The notes under the pieces are model-generated. The model saw only the letters and a program-made list of their open reading frames with translations, was not told where the DNA came from and searched no databases. Position numbers and translations under genes: made by a program. A DNA stretch of 30,907 nucleotides. Origin: Gemmatimonadota bacterium. GTDB lineage: Bacteria; Gemmatimonadota; Gemmatimonadetes; Longimicrobiales; Gaopeijiaceae. Location of the stretch: assembly GCA_007129525.1 (NCBI GenBank), contig SKVI01000255.1, positions 1-30,907 of the forward strand, read 5' to 3'. Position 1 is the stretch's first letter; each line of letters starts with the position of its first letter. Shown here piece by piece: positions 16,023-24,452 of this stretch.

Positions 16023-17336
16023 TCAGCTCTCCCCCGCCGCGGGCTTCGGATGCAGGAGCTCGGCCACGGGGATCTCCCGCTCGTCCCCGCTTTCCATGTC
16101 GCGGAGCAGGGCCACCTCGCGAGCCACCTCGTCGGGGCCCAGGATGATGGTTTCCCGAGCTCCTTCGTTGGCAGCCGCGGAGAACTGCTTCCGGACGGAC
16201 TGGCCCCGAACCCCGTACACCACCGAACGTCCCGAATCCCGAAGGGCACGGGCCGTGCGACGGGCCAGCGAAGCCTGTTCGTCGCCGATCACCACGATGA
16301 AGTGGTCCACGGCCCGTTGGTAGTCCGGGACGAGTTCCCGGTCAGCCAGCAGATCCCCCAGCACCACGTCGCCCATCCCGAATCCCACGGCGGAAAGAGG
16401 CTCGCCCCCCACAAGTTCCAGGAGATCGTCGTAACGGCCCCCGCCGCAGATGGCCCGGAACTCCCCCTGCGCGTCGAAGACTTCGAACACGATTCCCGTG
16501 TAGTAGGCCAGGCCCCGAACGATGCTCAGATCGAAGGCCACGAAGTCGGCCAGCCCCAGGTCCTCCAGGGTGCCCAGAAACTCCCGCATCTCGGCCACCC
16601 TGCGGGTCACCTCCGGGTCCTGGGCGAAGGCTTGGGCCACCGTATCCAGCTCCGGTTCATGGAAGAGTTCCAGGATCCGCCGGCCCGTCTCCTCGGTGAG
16701 CCCCACCTCTTCGGTGAACCGCTCCAGAATCCGCTCCCGGGGCTCCCGCTCCACCTTGTCCACTACGGCGTAGGTGGCCAGGAGCGAGGACTCCGGCACC
16801 CCGATGCTGGTGAGGATCGAGGCAAGGAGTCGGCGGTCCGAGACCCGGGCACGAATGTCATCGACGCCCAGGCCCAGCTCCCGGAGGCCGTCCAGCGCCA
16901 CCGCCAGCACCTCGGCGTCGGCCTCCACCCCGTCGGCGCCCACCAGATCCACGTTCCACTGAAAATGCTCCCGCAGGCGCCCACGCTGCTGCCGCTCGTA
17001 GCGAAAGAGCTGAGGGATGGAGAACCACCGAATGGGCTTGGGCATCGCCCGACTGCGCTCGCCCAGGATCCGGGCCAGTGAAGGGGTCATCTCGGGACGC
17101 AGCGACACCTCCCGTCCGCCCTTGTCCGTGAAGTTGTACAGCTGGCCCACGATCTCGTCACCGCTCTTCTGGGTGTAGAGCTCCAGCTCCTCCAGAGGCG
17201 GCCCGTCGTACTCCAGAAAGCCGTAGCGCCGGGAAACCCGGCGCCAGACGTCGAAGAGGTGATTACGAAGGGCCATCTCCTCGGGCGGAAAGTCCCTGAA
17301 TCCCGGAAGTTTGGCGAATTCTCTGACTTTGGACAT
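16023..17336 (-). CDS. hisS: Histidyl-tRNA synthetase
   Basis: HisRS charges tRNA-His. The 437-residue protein has the normal length. The class II motifs are clear: motif 1 region FRDFPPEEMALRNHLFDVWR, then LRPEMTPSLAR, motif 2 around FRYERQQRGRLREHFQWN, the histidine-specific GLAYYTGIVFEVF, and motif 3 GGGRYDDLL with GFGMGDVVL. The C-terminal anticodon-binding domain follows from about residue 335 (VDHFIVVIGDEQASLA). The last residues are family-variable. A HisZ-type regulatory paralogue is unlikely because the histidine-binding motifs are intact. The ATG at 17336 lies 9 bp after the folC stop with no clear Shine-Dalgarno sequence, so reinitiation after folC is likely. The gene belongs to the same long unit as mreB-guaA. 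Confidence 0.97.
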   Translation of the reverse strand: MSKVREFAKLPGFRDFPPEEMALRNHLFDVWRRVSRRYGFLEYDGPPLEELELYTQKSGDEIVGQLYNFTDKGGREVSLRPEMTPSLARILGERSRAMPKPIRWFSIPQLFRYERQQRGRLREHFQWNVDLVGADGVEADAEVLAVALDGLRELGLGVDDIRARVSDRRLLASILTSIGVPESSLLATYAVVDKVEREPRERILERFTEEVGLTEETGRRILELFHEPELDTVAQAFAQDPEVTRRVAEMREFLGTLEDLGLADFVAFDLSIVRGLAYYTGIVFEVFDAQGEFRAICGGGRYDDLLELVGGEPLSAVGFGMGDVVLGDLLADRELVPDYQRAVDHFIVVIGDEQASLARRTARALRDSGRSVVYGVRGQSVRKQFSAAANEGARETIILGPDEVAREVALLRDMESGDEREIPVAELLHPKPAAGES

Positions 17337-17345
17337 GGCGCGAAT

Positions 17346-18740
17346 CTATTCGAAATCCGAGGATGGGGGCAAGGCTTCGGGAGGGACCCGTCCCATGACC
17401 TGCAGGGCCTCTCCCACCAGCCGAAACGAACCGGTGACCACACCGGTCGCTCCTTCTGTCATGAGCCCCCGGGCCCGGTCCAGCGCCCGCCCTGCGTCCG
17501 GCTCGATGTGCACCTCCATCTCCGACGGAAGTGCAGCGCGGGCTTCCCCGGGATTCCAGACCCGGGAGGAGTGGATGCCCGACGGCGTGGTGAGCACGAC
17601 CGCATCCAGAGCGGGGGCCAGGCGAGAGAGAACGGCGGCGTGGTCCTTGTCGGCCAGGATCCCGACCACGCCCACCCGGGGCCGGGGGGCCGCCACCCGG
17701 TCCAGCGTCGACGCCAGCGCCTCTGCGGCGGCCGCGTTGTGGGCCACGTCCAGCACCCAGAGGCGGTTCCCTTCCCGTTCCACCTGAAACCGCCCGGGAA
17801 TCCGCACCCCCGCCACACTCCTCCTGATCTCCTCGGCGCCCACAGCGATCCTGGGCGGCAGTCCCTCCAGCGACCTTATCGCCAGGGCCACATTGGAAAA
17901 GTGGTGTCGGCCCACCAGGGGAGACGTGAGCTCGAGGCGCCCCCAGCGGCGAGTGGGCAGGGAGACGGTGATCCCCTCCATGCCCAGGGTACCCGAAGGC
18001 TCCGGCACTCGGATCAGCGGGGCGCCCAGGGTGGCGGCCTCCCGGGTCAGCACCTCCAGGACATCCGCCTCCCGCGCCGTGGTGTACGCCGGCACCCCGG
18101 GTTTCAGTATGCCGGCCTTCTCCCTGGCAATGGCGGCCAGATCCCGGCCCAGGAGGCTGCGGTGCTCCAACCCCACGTTCGTAATGGCGGTCACCAGCGG
18201 TTCCACCACGTTCGTGGCGTCCAACCGGCCGCCAAGACCCACCTCCACAACCGCCACCTCCACCCGAGCCCGCTCCAGCGCCAGGAAGGCCAGCGCGGTG
18301 GCGGCCTCGAACCGGGACGGCTCCTCCCGCAGGAGGAGGGGGCGAAGCTCGTCGGCCGCCGCCTCCAGCGCCAGGTCCGACAGGGGCCGACCTTCCACGA
18401 GGATCCGTTCTCGAAAGGAGATGAGGTCCGGCGAGGTGTACAGCCCGACCCGGAGTCCGGTCTCCCGCAGGATCGACGCCCAGATCCAGGCTACCGTCCC
18501 CTTCCCGTTGGTCCCTCCCACGTGAAGGATGGGAGTGGTCCGAAGTGGATGCCCCACGCCGGCCAGGATCCGGCGGGTTCGTTCCAGACCCCACTTCACC
18601 GTCCCCGGGAGGGGCGGAAAGAGGCGGGCCGCAAGTGGGTCGTCCGGCGCGGGTCCAAAGTCTACCGAGGATCCGGAGGACGGGCCACCTCCGTCGGCCT
18701 GACCGTCTCCTCCGGACTGGCCGGCACCGGCCGAGCTCAC
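17346..18740 (-). CDS. folC: Folylpolyglutamate synthase / dihydrofolate synthase
   Basis: FolC adds glutamate to dihydropteroate and then to reduced folates, using ATP in a Mur-ligase-type fold. Seen are the P-loop HVGGTNGKGTV, the region TSPDLISFRERI, the conserved VEVGLGGRLDATN, TNVGLEHRSLLG, the carbamylated-lysine region IAREKAGILKPG, RIPGRFQ, and the second-domain motif LDVAHNAAAA. GTG 18740 gives 464 residues and forms a GTGA overlap with the accD stop, with GGAGGG 12 bases upstream. A second GTG at 18767 would add nine Gly/Ser-rich residues. Either way the first 30 or so residues are low-complexity and not expected to be conserved. The dual activity (FPGS plus DHFS) is usual in bacteria with one folC, but cannot be proved from sequence alone. 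The gene lies in the long minus-strand unit. Confidence 0.94.
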   Translation of the reverse strand: MSSAGAGQSGGDGQADGGGPSSGSSVDFGPAPDDPLAARLFPPLPGTVKWGLERTRRILAGVGHPLRTTPILHVGGTNGKGTVAWIWASILRETGLRVGLYTSPDLISFRERILVEGRPLSDLALEAAADELRPLLLREEPSRFEAATALAFLALERARVEVAVVEVGLGGRLDATNVVEPLVTAITNVGLEHRSLLGRDLAAIAREKAGILKPGVPAYTTAREADVLEVLTREAATLGAPLIRVPEPSGTLGMEGITVSLPTRRWGRLELTSPLVGRHHFSNVALAIRSLEGLPPRIAVGAEEIRRSVAGVRIPGRFQVEREGNRLWVLDVAHNAAAAEALASTLDRVAAPRPRVGVVGILADKDHAAVLSRLAPALDAVVLTTPSGIHSSRVWNPGEARAALPSEMEVHIEPDAGRALDRARGLMTEGATGVVTGSFRLVGEALQVMGRVPPEALPPSSDFE

Positions 18741-19597
18741 TCCGCCAACGCTCCCTCCGGAGCCCACATGTGTCGGAGCAGCCGGATCACCATCTCCCGC
18801 ATCTCCCTGCGATCCACCACACGGTCCACCATGCCGTGGTCCAGGAGGAAGGCGGAGCGCTGGAATCCTTCAGGCAGCTCCTGCTTGATGGTCTCCTCGA
18901 TGACCCGGGGGCCGGCGAACCCGATCAGGGCTCCGGGCTCGGCCAGGTTCACGTCTCCCAGCATGGCGAAGGAGGCGGTCACCCCTCCGGTGGTGGGGTG
19001 GGTGAGGATGCTGATGAAGGGAAGTCCGGCTTCGTGGAGCTCGGCCAGAACCGCCGAGGTCTTGGCCATCTGCATGAGAGAGTAGATTCCCTCCATCATG
19101 CGCGCGCCGCCCGAGGCCGAGACGATGAGGAACGGACGCTCCTCCTGGATGGCCATCCGCCCCGCCCGGGCGATCTTCTCGCCCACCACCGAGCCCATGG
19201 ACCCGCCGATGAAGGAGAAATCCATTACCGCCAGCGCCACCTCGACCCCATCCAGCGTGCCCCTTCCCGTGACCACGGCGTCGCGGCGACCCGTCTTCTT
19301 CTCCGCCGCCGTGAGGCGCTTGGCGTAGGGCTTCAGGTCGGTGAACTCCAGCGGATCGGCGCTGCGGAGGCGTGCGTCCATCTCCTGAAAGCTACCCTCG
19401 TCGGTAAGGAGCCGGATGTAGATCTCAGGTCCGACGCGGAAGTGATGGGCACACTCCGGACAGACGTGCAGATTCCTGGTGAGCTTCTCCCGGTAGAGGA
19501 TCTCCCCACACCCTTCGCACTTGTCGAAGACATCCGACGGCAGATCGCGTCGATCTTCGGACTTGAGGGGTTTTTTCGCCTTTCGGAACCAGGACAT
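18737..19597 (-). CDS. accD: Acetyl-CoA carboxylase carboxyltransferase beta subunit
   Basis: AccD is the beta half of the carboxyltransferase that moves CO2 from biotin to acetyl-CoA, making malonyl-CoA for fatty-acid synthesis. Its 286 residues are standard. The N-terminal four-cysteine zinc ribbon is intact: Cys27 and Cys30 (CEGCGE), then Cys46 and Cys49 (CPEC). The crotonase-like core carries AVMDFSFIGGSMGSVVGEK, SASGGARMMEGIYSLMQMAKT, ILTHPTTGGVTASFAMLGD and IGFAGPRVIEET, all typical. GGAGG lies eight bases before the ATG at 19597. The partner accA is not in this window. The stop overlaps the folC start by 4 bp; accD-folC is a common pairing in bacteria. The placement directly after rodA ties membrane lipid supply to cell-wall elongation in one unit. 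Confidence 0.98.
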   Translation of the reverse strand: MSWFRKAKKPLKSEDRRDLPSDVFDKCEGCGEILYREKLTRNLHVCPECAHHFRVGPEIYIRLLTDEGSFQEMDARLRSADPLEFTDLKPYAKRLTAAEKKTGRRDAVVTGRGTLDGVEVALAVMDFSFIGGSMGSVVGEKIARAGRMAIQEERPFLIVSASGGARMMEGIYSLMQMAKTSAVLAELHEAGLPFISILTHPTTGGVTASFAMLGDVNLAEPGALIGFAGPRVIEETIKQELPEGFQRSAFLLDHGMVDRVVDRREMREMVIRLLRHMWAPEGALAE

Positions 19598-19652
19598 GCC
19601 GTGAACCTCCGTAAGTGATGACTCCGACCCGGAATCTCTCGTTCCCCCGCGG

Positions 19653-20909
19653 CTACGCCTCCCTGCTCAACCGAACGGCCAGGGCGATGAACGCCCAGCA
19701 GGTCACGAGAAAGGTCCCGCCATAGCTCACGAACGGGAGGGGGATCCCCGTGATGGGCACGAGGCCCACGGTCATCCCGATATTGATGAACACGTGGACC
19801 AGCCAGGTTCCGAAGATACCGAACAGAACGAGGCCCGCAAAGGGATCGGCGGTCCGCTCTGCCAACCGCACGACACGCCAGAGGAGGAAGGCGAAGGCCG
19901 CCACCACCAGAGTGGCTCCGATGAAGCCCAGCTCCTCTCCGATGACGCTGAAGATGAAGTCCGTATGTTGTTCCGGAAGGAAGTCCAGTCGCTTCTGCGT
20001 TCCCTGGGTGAAGCCCTTCCCGGTGAGCCCGCCACTTCCGATCGCCACTTTGGACTGGATCAGGTTCCACCCCGCTCCCCTGGGGTCGGTGGACGGATCC
20101 AGGAAGACCAGCAGTCGGTTGCGCTGGTACATCGCCAGACTCGACCAGAGGGGATTCGCAATGATTCCGGCACTCAGGTTGGCCAGGAGTACCGCCACCG
20201 ACTCCACCAGGTAGAGCCGATATCGGAAGGCGTACAAGAGAAGGGCCAGCCCCACGAAGTAGGCAGACCAGACCACCGTGCTGAAGGCCAGAATCAGGGC
20301 GATGCCCGGAGAGGCCAACAGAAAGAGGAGGAAGGGAGGCGTTCCGGCCCAGTAGAGAGCTGCAAAGAGAATGCCCACGAAGGCCAGGGCGGTGCCCAGG
20401 TCCGGCTGGAGGACCACCAGGGCCAGCGGAAGCCCCATGAGGGCCGCAGGCGCCAACAGGTCCCGAAGGGCCTGGGGCGGCGTCTCCCGGCTGGACAGGA
20501 GCCGGGCCAACCCCAGCACCGCGGCCAGCTTCGCGAACTCCGCCGGCTGAAACCGGAGGGGTCCCACCACGATCCAACGCCCCACCCCCTCGGCGGTCCC
20601 GGCACCGGTCCCGATGACCAGCGTGGCCGCCAGGAGGATCACGCTCAGGGCGTAGATGGGGAACGCGGCCCACTCGATCCACTGGGGCCGGACCTTCCAC
20701 ACCGCCGAGAAGGCGGCCAGCGCCACCGCGAGCCAGATGAGCTGCCGACGCCACGCACCCTCGGTGACGGGACTTGGGACGTTCAGGATCCCCGCCGAGT
20801 AGATCATGGCCACCCCGAAGAGGGAGAGCCCGAGCCCCATCCCCACCAGGATCGGATCGCCGGTCCAGCGACGGAGCCAGCTTGCCGGTGCCGCGTCCCT
20901 CGACATCAC
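19653..20909 (-). CDS. rodA: Rod-shape peptidoglycan glycosyltransferase RodA
   Basis: RodA is the SEDS-family enzyme that polymerises lipid II into glycan strands along the side wall, working with PBP2. The 418-residue protein is very hydrophobic with about ten membrane helices. Family marks include GVGRWIVVGPLRFQPAEFAKLA, VVLQPDLGTALAF (the Asp in QPDLG is the presumed catalytic residue), the long extracytoplasmic loop with RLLVFLDPSTDPRGAGWN, IQSKVAIGSGGLTGKGF, FLPEQHTDFIFSVIGEELGF, and GIPLPFVSYGGT near the C-terminus. That set separates RodA/FtsW from other membrane proteins; position next to mrdA favours RodA over FtsW. GTG 20909 forms a GTGA overlap with the mrdA stop. An ATG directly after it (20906) would also serve. 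Confidence 0.97.
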   Translation of the reverse strand: MMSRDAAPASWLRRWTGDPILVGMGLGLSLFGVAMIYSAGILNVPSPVTEGAWRRQLIWLAVALAAFSAVWKVRPQWIEWAAFPIYALSVILLAATLVIGTGAGTAEGVGRWIVVGPLRFQPAEFAKLAAVLGLARLLSSRETPPQALRDLLAPAALMGLPLALVVLQPDLGTALAFVGILFAALYWAGTPPFLLFLLASPGIALILAFSTVVWSAYFVGLALLLYAFRYRLYLVESVAVLLANLSAGIIANPLWSSLAMYQRNRLLVFLDPSTDPRGAGWNLIQSKVAIGSGGLTGKGFTQGTQKRLDFLPEQHTDFIFSVIGEELGFIGATLVVAAFAFLLWRVVRLAERTADPFAGLVLFGIFGTWLVHVFINIGMTVGLVPITGIPLPFVSYGGTFLVTCWAFIALAVRLSREA

Positions 20910-22756
20910 TCCCAGCGAGCCCAGGGGGCGGGCACACCCGCCCGGAGGTGCTCACCCAGGGTCTGGATGGTGTCCACCGGCATCCCGTACTTGCGACGCA
21001 GGTGGAAGTCCGCCGCCTTCGCCGCCAGCGGCGCCGCGACGCTCGAGCCGCCCTCTCCCGGAGCCACCTCCTCCACCAGGACCGCCAGTACGATCTCCGG
21101 GTCTCCATCCCAGGCGCCGGCCATGCCGACGAACCAGGCATCGGGGCCGTCCTGCTGCGCTCGCTGCGCCGTGCCCGTCTTTCCGATGAAGTCCCAGTGC
21201 TCCAGCGACGAGAGGTGGGCGGTGCCCCCCGGCGAGGTGACCTGCCGGAGCCCCTCCCGGAGCGCCTCCAGTGACCGTTCGCCCAGGTCCATCCGCCAAT
21301 CCGTCTCCGGGTCGCGGTCCTGCGACCGGATGAGCTGCGGACGAGGTGCACTGCCGTCCCGAGCCAGGGCCAGGTAGAACTGGGCCATCTTCAGCGGAGT
21401 CTGGTCGTTGGGGCCCTGGCCAATGGCGAGGGTCATGACCTCGTTCTCGAACGGACGGTAGTCAAAGACCCGCTGCCACCAGTCGAGGCTGTCGGGGAAC
21501 CGGCCGGGCATCTCCCGCGGAAGGTCCACGCCGCACGCCTGATCGAAGCCCAGCCGACTGCCCTCCTCCACCAGCCTCTCCAGTCCGATGCGGAGGCCCA
21601 ACTGGTAGAACCAGACGTTGCACGAATGGGCCACCGCGCCAGCCAGGTCCAGGTGGCCGTGACCCTCGGGCCTCCAGCACCGGCGGGTCACCCCCTGGTA
21701 AGTATACGACCCGTAGCAGGCGGTGGGCATGACCCCGTCAGGCTCCACCAGATCCAGCTCGAGGCCGATGGCGGCGGTGGCCAGCTTCCAGGTGGAGGCC
21801 GGAGGATACCGACCCACGACCGCCCGGTTGTACAGCGGACGTGCCAGGTCGCGGTTCAGCTCCTCCCACAAGCTCCGGGAGATCCCCCCAACGAAGTCGT
21901 TGGAATCGAACGTGGGCGCCGAATACAGCGCCAGCACGCCTCCGTCTTCGGCGTTCAGGGCCACCACCGCTCCCCGCATGGTGTCCGGAAAGATCTGGTG
22001 GATGTATTCCATGAGCGCCAGATCCAGGTTCAGAAAGAGTTCCTCCCCCGGAACCGCCGGTGCCGCCGCATGTCCCTCGAAGGACCCCACCCCCCGACCC
22101 ACCGCGTCCACCTCCACATAGCGGACGCCCTGGGTTCCCTGCAGGAGCGACTCGTACTGTCGCTCGAGCCCCTCCTTCCCCACGACCATCCCCTGCTCGT
22201 AGTCCTCGAAGAGCGGGCTTTCGAGCTCGGCGGCGGAGACCTCTCCCACGTATCCCAGCGCATGGCCCACAGCCGGGCCCGCCAGGTAGCGTCGCCTGGG
22301 GCGCATCTCCAGAAAGACGCCGGGGAACTCGGCCCGACGTTCCTCTACCTGGGCGATGGCGTCGTAGTCGGCGTTGTCCGTCACCAGGAGAGGCTGGCGC
22401 CGGTTCGACTCCGCCTCCTCCACCAGAGCCTCCACTCGCTGGGGCTCCAGTCCCAGGAAGGGGCTTAGCCGCTCCAGGGTGGCACGGATGGAATCGCCGG
22501 GTGCCGGAAAGAGCGACACGGAGTACGACGGTACGTTGTCGGCAATGATCTCGCCGTACCGGTCAAAGACGGTGCCCCGCGGGGGCGGCACGGGGAGGAC
22601 GCGAAGCCGGTTCGAGTCGGACTGGAGCGCCCAGCTCGACCCCCGGACCACCTGGGCCCTGAAGAACGAGACCACCAGGATCCCCATGAGCACCACCAGG
22701 ACCAACATGGCCCCGCGTGCCTTCGATCGTTGTTGGTTGGGGTGTGATCCCTTCAT
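20906..22756 (-). CDS. mrdA: Penicillin-binding protein 2 (elongation transpeptidase)
   Basis: PBP2 cross-links peptidoglycan during side-wall elongation with RodA and MreBCD. The 616-residue protein has a cytoplasmic stub, one membrane anchor at about 16-32, and the dimerisation domain beginning VPPPRGTVFDRYGEIIADN. The transpeptidase domain has all three catalytic motifs: Ser321-T-W-Lys324 in PPASTWKL, Ser378-C-Asn380, and Lys526-Thr-Gly528 in GKTGTA. The Trp inside the SxxK motif is less common than the Val of E. coli. The insert GSYTYQGVTRRCWRPEGHGHLD with two Cys is typical of PBP2 proteins that may form a disulfide or bind metal there. The ATG at 22756 has a weak AGGG element. The gene lies 133 bp after mreD and overlaps rodA by 4 bp. 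Confidence 0.97.
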   Translation of the reverse strand: MKGSHPNQQRSKARGAMLVLVVLMGILVVSFFRAQVVRGSSWALQSDSNRLRVLPVPPPRGTVFDRYGEIIADNVPSYSVSLFPAPGDSIRATLERLSPFLGLEPQRVEALVEEAESNRRQPLLVTDNADYDAIAQVEERRAEFPGVFLEMRPRRRYLAGPAVGHALGYVGEVSAAELESPLFEDYEQGMVVGKEGLERQYESLLQGTQGVRYVEVDAVGRGVGSFEGHAAAPAVPGEELFLNLDLALMEYIHQIFPDTMRGAVVALNAEDGGVLALYSAPTFDSNDFVGGISRSLWEELNRDLARPLYNRAVVGRYPPASTWKLATAAIGLELDLVEPDGVMPTACYGSYTYQGVTRRCWRPEGHGHLDLAGAVAHSCNVWFYQLGLRIGLERLVEEGSRLGFDQACGVDLPREMPGRFPDSLDWWQRVFDYRPFENEVMTLAIGQGPNDQTPLKMAQFYLALARDGSAPRPQLIRSQDRDPETDWRMDLGERSLEALREGLRQVTSPGGTAHLSSLEHWDFIGKTGTAQRAQQDGPDAWFVGMAGAWDGDPEIVLAVLVEEVAPGEGGSSVAAPLAAKAADFHLRRKYGMPVDTIQTLGEHLRAGVPAPWARWE

Positions 22757-22785
22757 GGTGCCCTGCGAATTCCTGCGTGACGTCC

Positions 22786-22800
22786 GGCGCCGACGGCGCC
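22786..22800. other. GC hairpin between mreD and mrdA
   Basis: GGCGCCGACGGCGCC forms a 6-bp stem with a GAC loop (GTC on the transcribed minus strand), about 30 bp before the mrdA ATG. No T run follows, so it is not a canonical terminator. The rest of the 133-bp mreD-mrdA gap shows no promoter boxes. Confidence 0.3.
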
Positions 22801-22889
22801 TTCCCTTCCCGGACCCACCGCCCGGGAGCCCGGTGCCCGGTCTCTAAGATGTCGCCAGCGTCTCACGACGACCAGTCCCCCTCTGCCCG

Positions 22890-23375
22890 CTACACCGAGA
22901 GGTCCCGCCGCCAGACGCCGGTGACCAGGAGGATCAGCACCCCTACCAGAGCGGCGTATCCCGCGTCTACAGGTCCCTCGATGAGCAGGGCGCGGGTGGC
23001 GTCGCGACGAACGTCGTCACCGGCCACCACCCAGTGGAGGGCGGCCCGGAGCCACGTGCCCAGCAGGAGATAGCTCACGAGAAACAGCAACGACTCTCCC
23101 ACGAAGAGCTCCCGGGAACGCGATCCCAACACTCCCAGCAGGGTGCACGCCAGGGCGTTGGCGCCAAAGGCCAGTAGCGAGAAGGCGTCCTCCATGAGGC
23201 CCAGAAAGAACCCGATTCCCGCCGCCGTCCCCGTTCGAACCTCCCGGGCCAGAAGCAGAAGCCCCACCGCCAACAGGTCCGGCGCACCCCGACCCATCCC
23301 GAATCCGACGTGCAGCAGAAAGTGCAGCACCGGGAGCAGGCACAGGATGGCGCGGTAGAAGCCCAGGGGTCTCAC
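22890..23375 (-). CDS. mreD: Rod-shape-determining membrane protein MreD
   Basis: MreD is a small integral membrane protein of the elongasome. This 161-residue protein has the expected length and about five hydrophobic helices (for example RAILCLLPVLHFLLHV, LLAVGLLLLARE, GTAAGIGFFLGLMEDAF, SLLFLVSYLLLG, YAALVGVLILLVTGV). The segment GFFLGLMEDAFS, with its polar Glu-Asp in a helix and an alanine-rich region after it, matches the best conserved part of MreD (usually 'G...GL..D'). MreD sequences diverge strongly, so assignment depends also on location between mreC and mrdA. GTG 23375 overlaps the mreC stop by 4 bp (GTGA), a coupled start. Confidence 0.92.
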   Translation of the reverse strand: MRPLGFYRAILCLLPVLHFLLHVGFGMGRGAPDLLAVGLLLLAREVRTGTAAGIGFFLGLMEDAFSLLAFGANALACTLLGVLGSRSRELFVGESLLFLVSYLLLGTWLRAALHWVVAGDDVRRDATRALLIEGPVDAGYAALVGVLILLVTGVWRRDLSV

Positions 23376-24379
23376 GGGCCCGGCTCTGCGCTGTCCGGCA
23401 CTGTATCCGGATCCGGAGGCAAGTCGGGATCACCGGGCTCCCGGATGACCTCCGCCCCGCCCGGGATGTCGGTCTCTACGAGGGGAGCCAGGGTGTCCGG
23501 CGGCGGGTCGGCCCAGAGCCCCCAGAACGCTTCTACCCCCTCGTCGCCAGGGCGTGGATCTCCGGACGGCGAGGCTTCCGTGGTCATGACCAGAACGTGG
23601 GTGACCGCAGCGGGCCGGACCGCCGGTACGAGCCAGTATCCCCGGCGCCATCCCGCTTCGGTCTCGGCCAACGACTCCACGGCCCCCACCAGGATTCCCC
23701 GGGGATAGACGCCCCGGCCCGAGGTCACCACCGCGCTCCCCTCCTCCAGGGTGGTGTAGTAGGGCACGCCGTTGAGGAGAAGTCGATCTTCTTCCCGAAA
23801 CGCGCCGTGCCGGGGCTCCACGAAACCGAAGGCTGCTCCGTCCAGCGTCATGGCGCTGACGCGAAAATCAGGATGGGTCCAGTCCATGGCCACCGAAGTG
23901 GACGAACCGACCTCCCGGATCACCCCCACCAGTCCCTCGGCCGAGACCACCGGGTCTCTCACCTGAACTCCGCCGTCCCGTCCCACGTCCAGGAGAATCA
24001 TGCTCTCCGAGCCCCGGGTGCCGGCCCGGATCACGCTGGCCGACTGAAAACCGGGGCCGGCCCGCTCCCGAAGCTCCAGCAGATCACGGAGCCGCTGGTT
24101 CTCGTCCAGGAGCGTCCGCTGGGCAGACAGAGCGGCCGTGGCGGCATCCAGCTGCTGCTGGAGTTCGGCCATCTCTCCGGCACGGACGCGGGCCTGACTC
24201 AGCGACTCCTGGACCAGGATGAACGGCGCCAGAACCGTCCCCCGAAACACCCCGGCCACCTGTTCCTGGGCCGGAGACGGAAGGGCGATGAGAAGCCCCG
24301 AAAGGGCAATGAAGAAGAGCGAGAGGACCCACTCCCTCCGCCCGCGGGACTCGAACTGGTCCGGTTCAAACGACGGCAT
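23372..24379 (-). CDS. mreC: Rod-shape-determining protein MreC
   Basis: MreC is a periplasmic scaffold anchored in the inner membrane that activates PBP2/RodA. The 335-residue protein has a cytoplasmic start, one membrane helix (about 17-36, WVLSLFFIALSGLLIALPSP), and a coiled coil at about 65-110 (GEMAELQQQLDAATAALSAQ and onward). The double beta-barrel core follows, with VIRAGTRGSESMILLDVGRDGGV, VVSAEGLVGVIREVG and AVVTSGRGVYPRGILVG, all typical. The last 55 residues (from about 280) are acidic and proline-rich and look disordered, an extension beyond the usual fold. The ATG at 24379 lacks a strong ribosome binding site. The gene lies 73 bp after mreB, with a strong hairpin in between, and overlaps mreD by 4 bp. 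Confidence 0.96.
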   Translation of the reverse strand: MPSFEPDQFESRGRREWVLSLFFIALSGLLIALPSPAQEQVAGVFRGTVLAPFILVQESLSQARVRAGEMAELQQQLDAATAALSAQRTLLDENQRLRDLLELRERAGPGFQSASVIRAGTRGSESMILLDVGRDGGVQVRDPVVSAEGLVGVIREVGSSTSVAMDWTHPDFRVSAMTLDGAAFGFVEPRHGAFREEDRLLLNGVPYYTTLEEGSAVVTSGRGVYPRGILVGAVESLAETEAGWRRGYWLVPAVRPAAVTHVLVMTTEASPSGDPRPGDEGVEAFWGLWADPPPDTLAPLVETDIPGGAEVIREPGDPDLPPDPDTVPDSAEPGP

Positions 24380-24430
24380 GACCCGAGCTGAGTCCTGAAG
24401 CTGAAGATGGGGATCGAACGGTGGCTGGAC

Positions 24431-24449
24431 GAAGGGCGGGCCGCCCTTC
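24431..24449 (-). terminator. Intercistronic hairpin between mreB and mreC (possible attenuator or RNA stabiliser)
   Basis: GAAGGGCGGGCCGCCCTTC is a perfect palindrome with 9-base arms around one central G. As RNA it folds into a 7-bp GC-rich stem with a 5-base loop. It begins 3 bases after the mreB stop. It has no downstream U run on the minus strand, so it is more likely a partial terminator, processing point or 3'-end protector than a full terminator. Confidence 0.5.
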
Positions 24450-24452
24450 CCC

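Noticed and set aside
22786..22800. Hairpin in the mreD-mrdA gap as a terminator
   Set aside because: It has a short 6-bp stem and no T run, and the unit seems to continue into mrdA; kept only as a weak structural feature.
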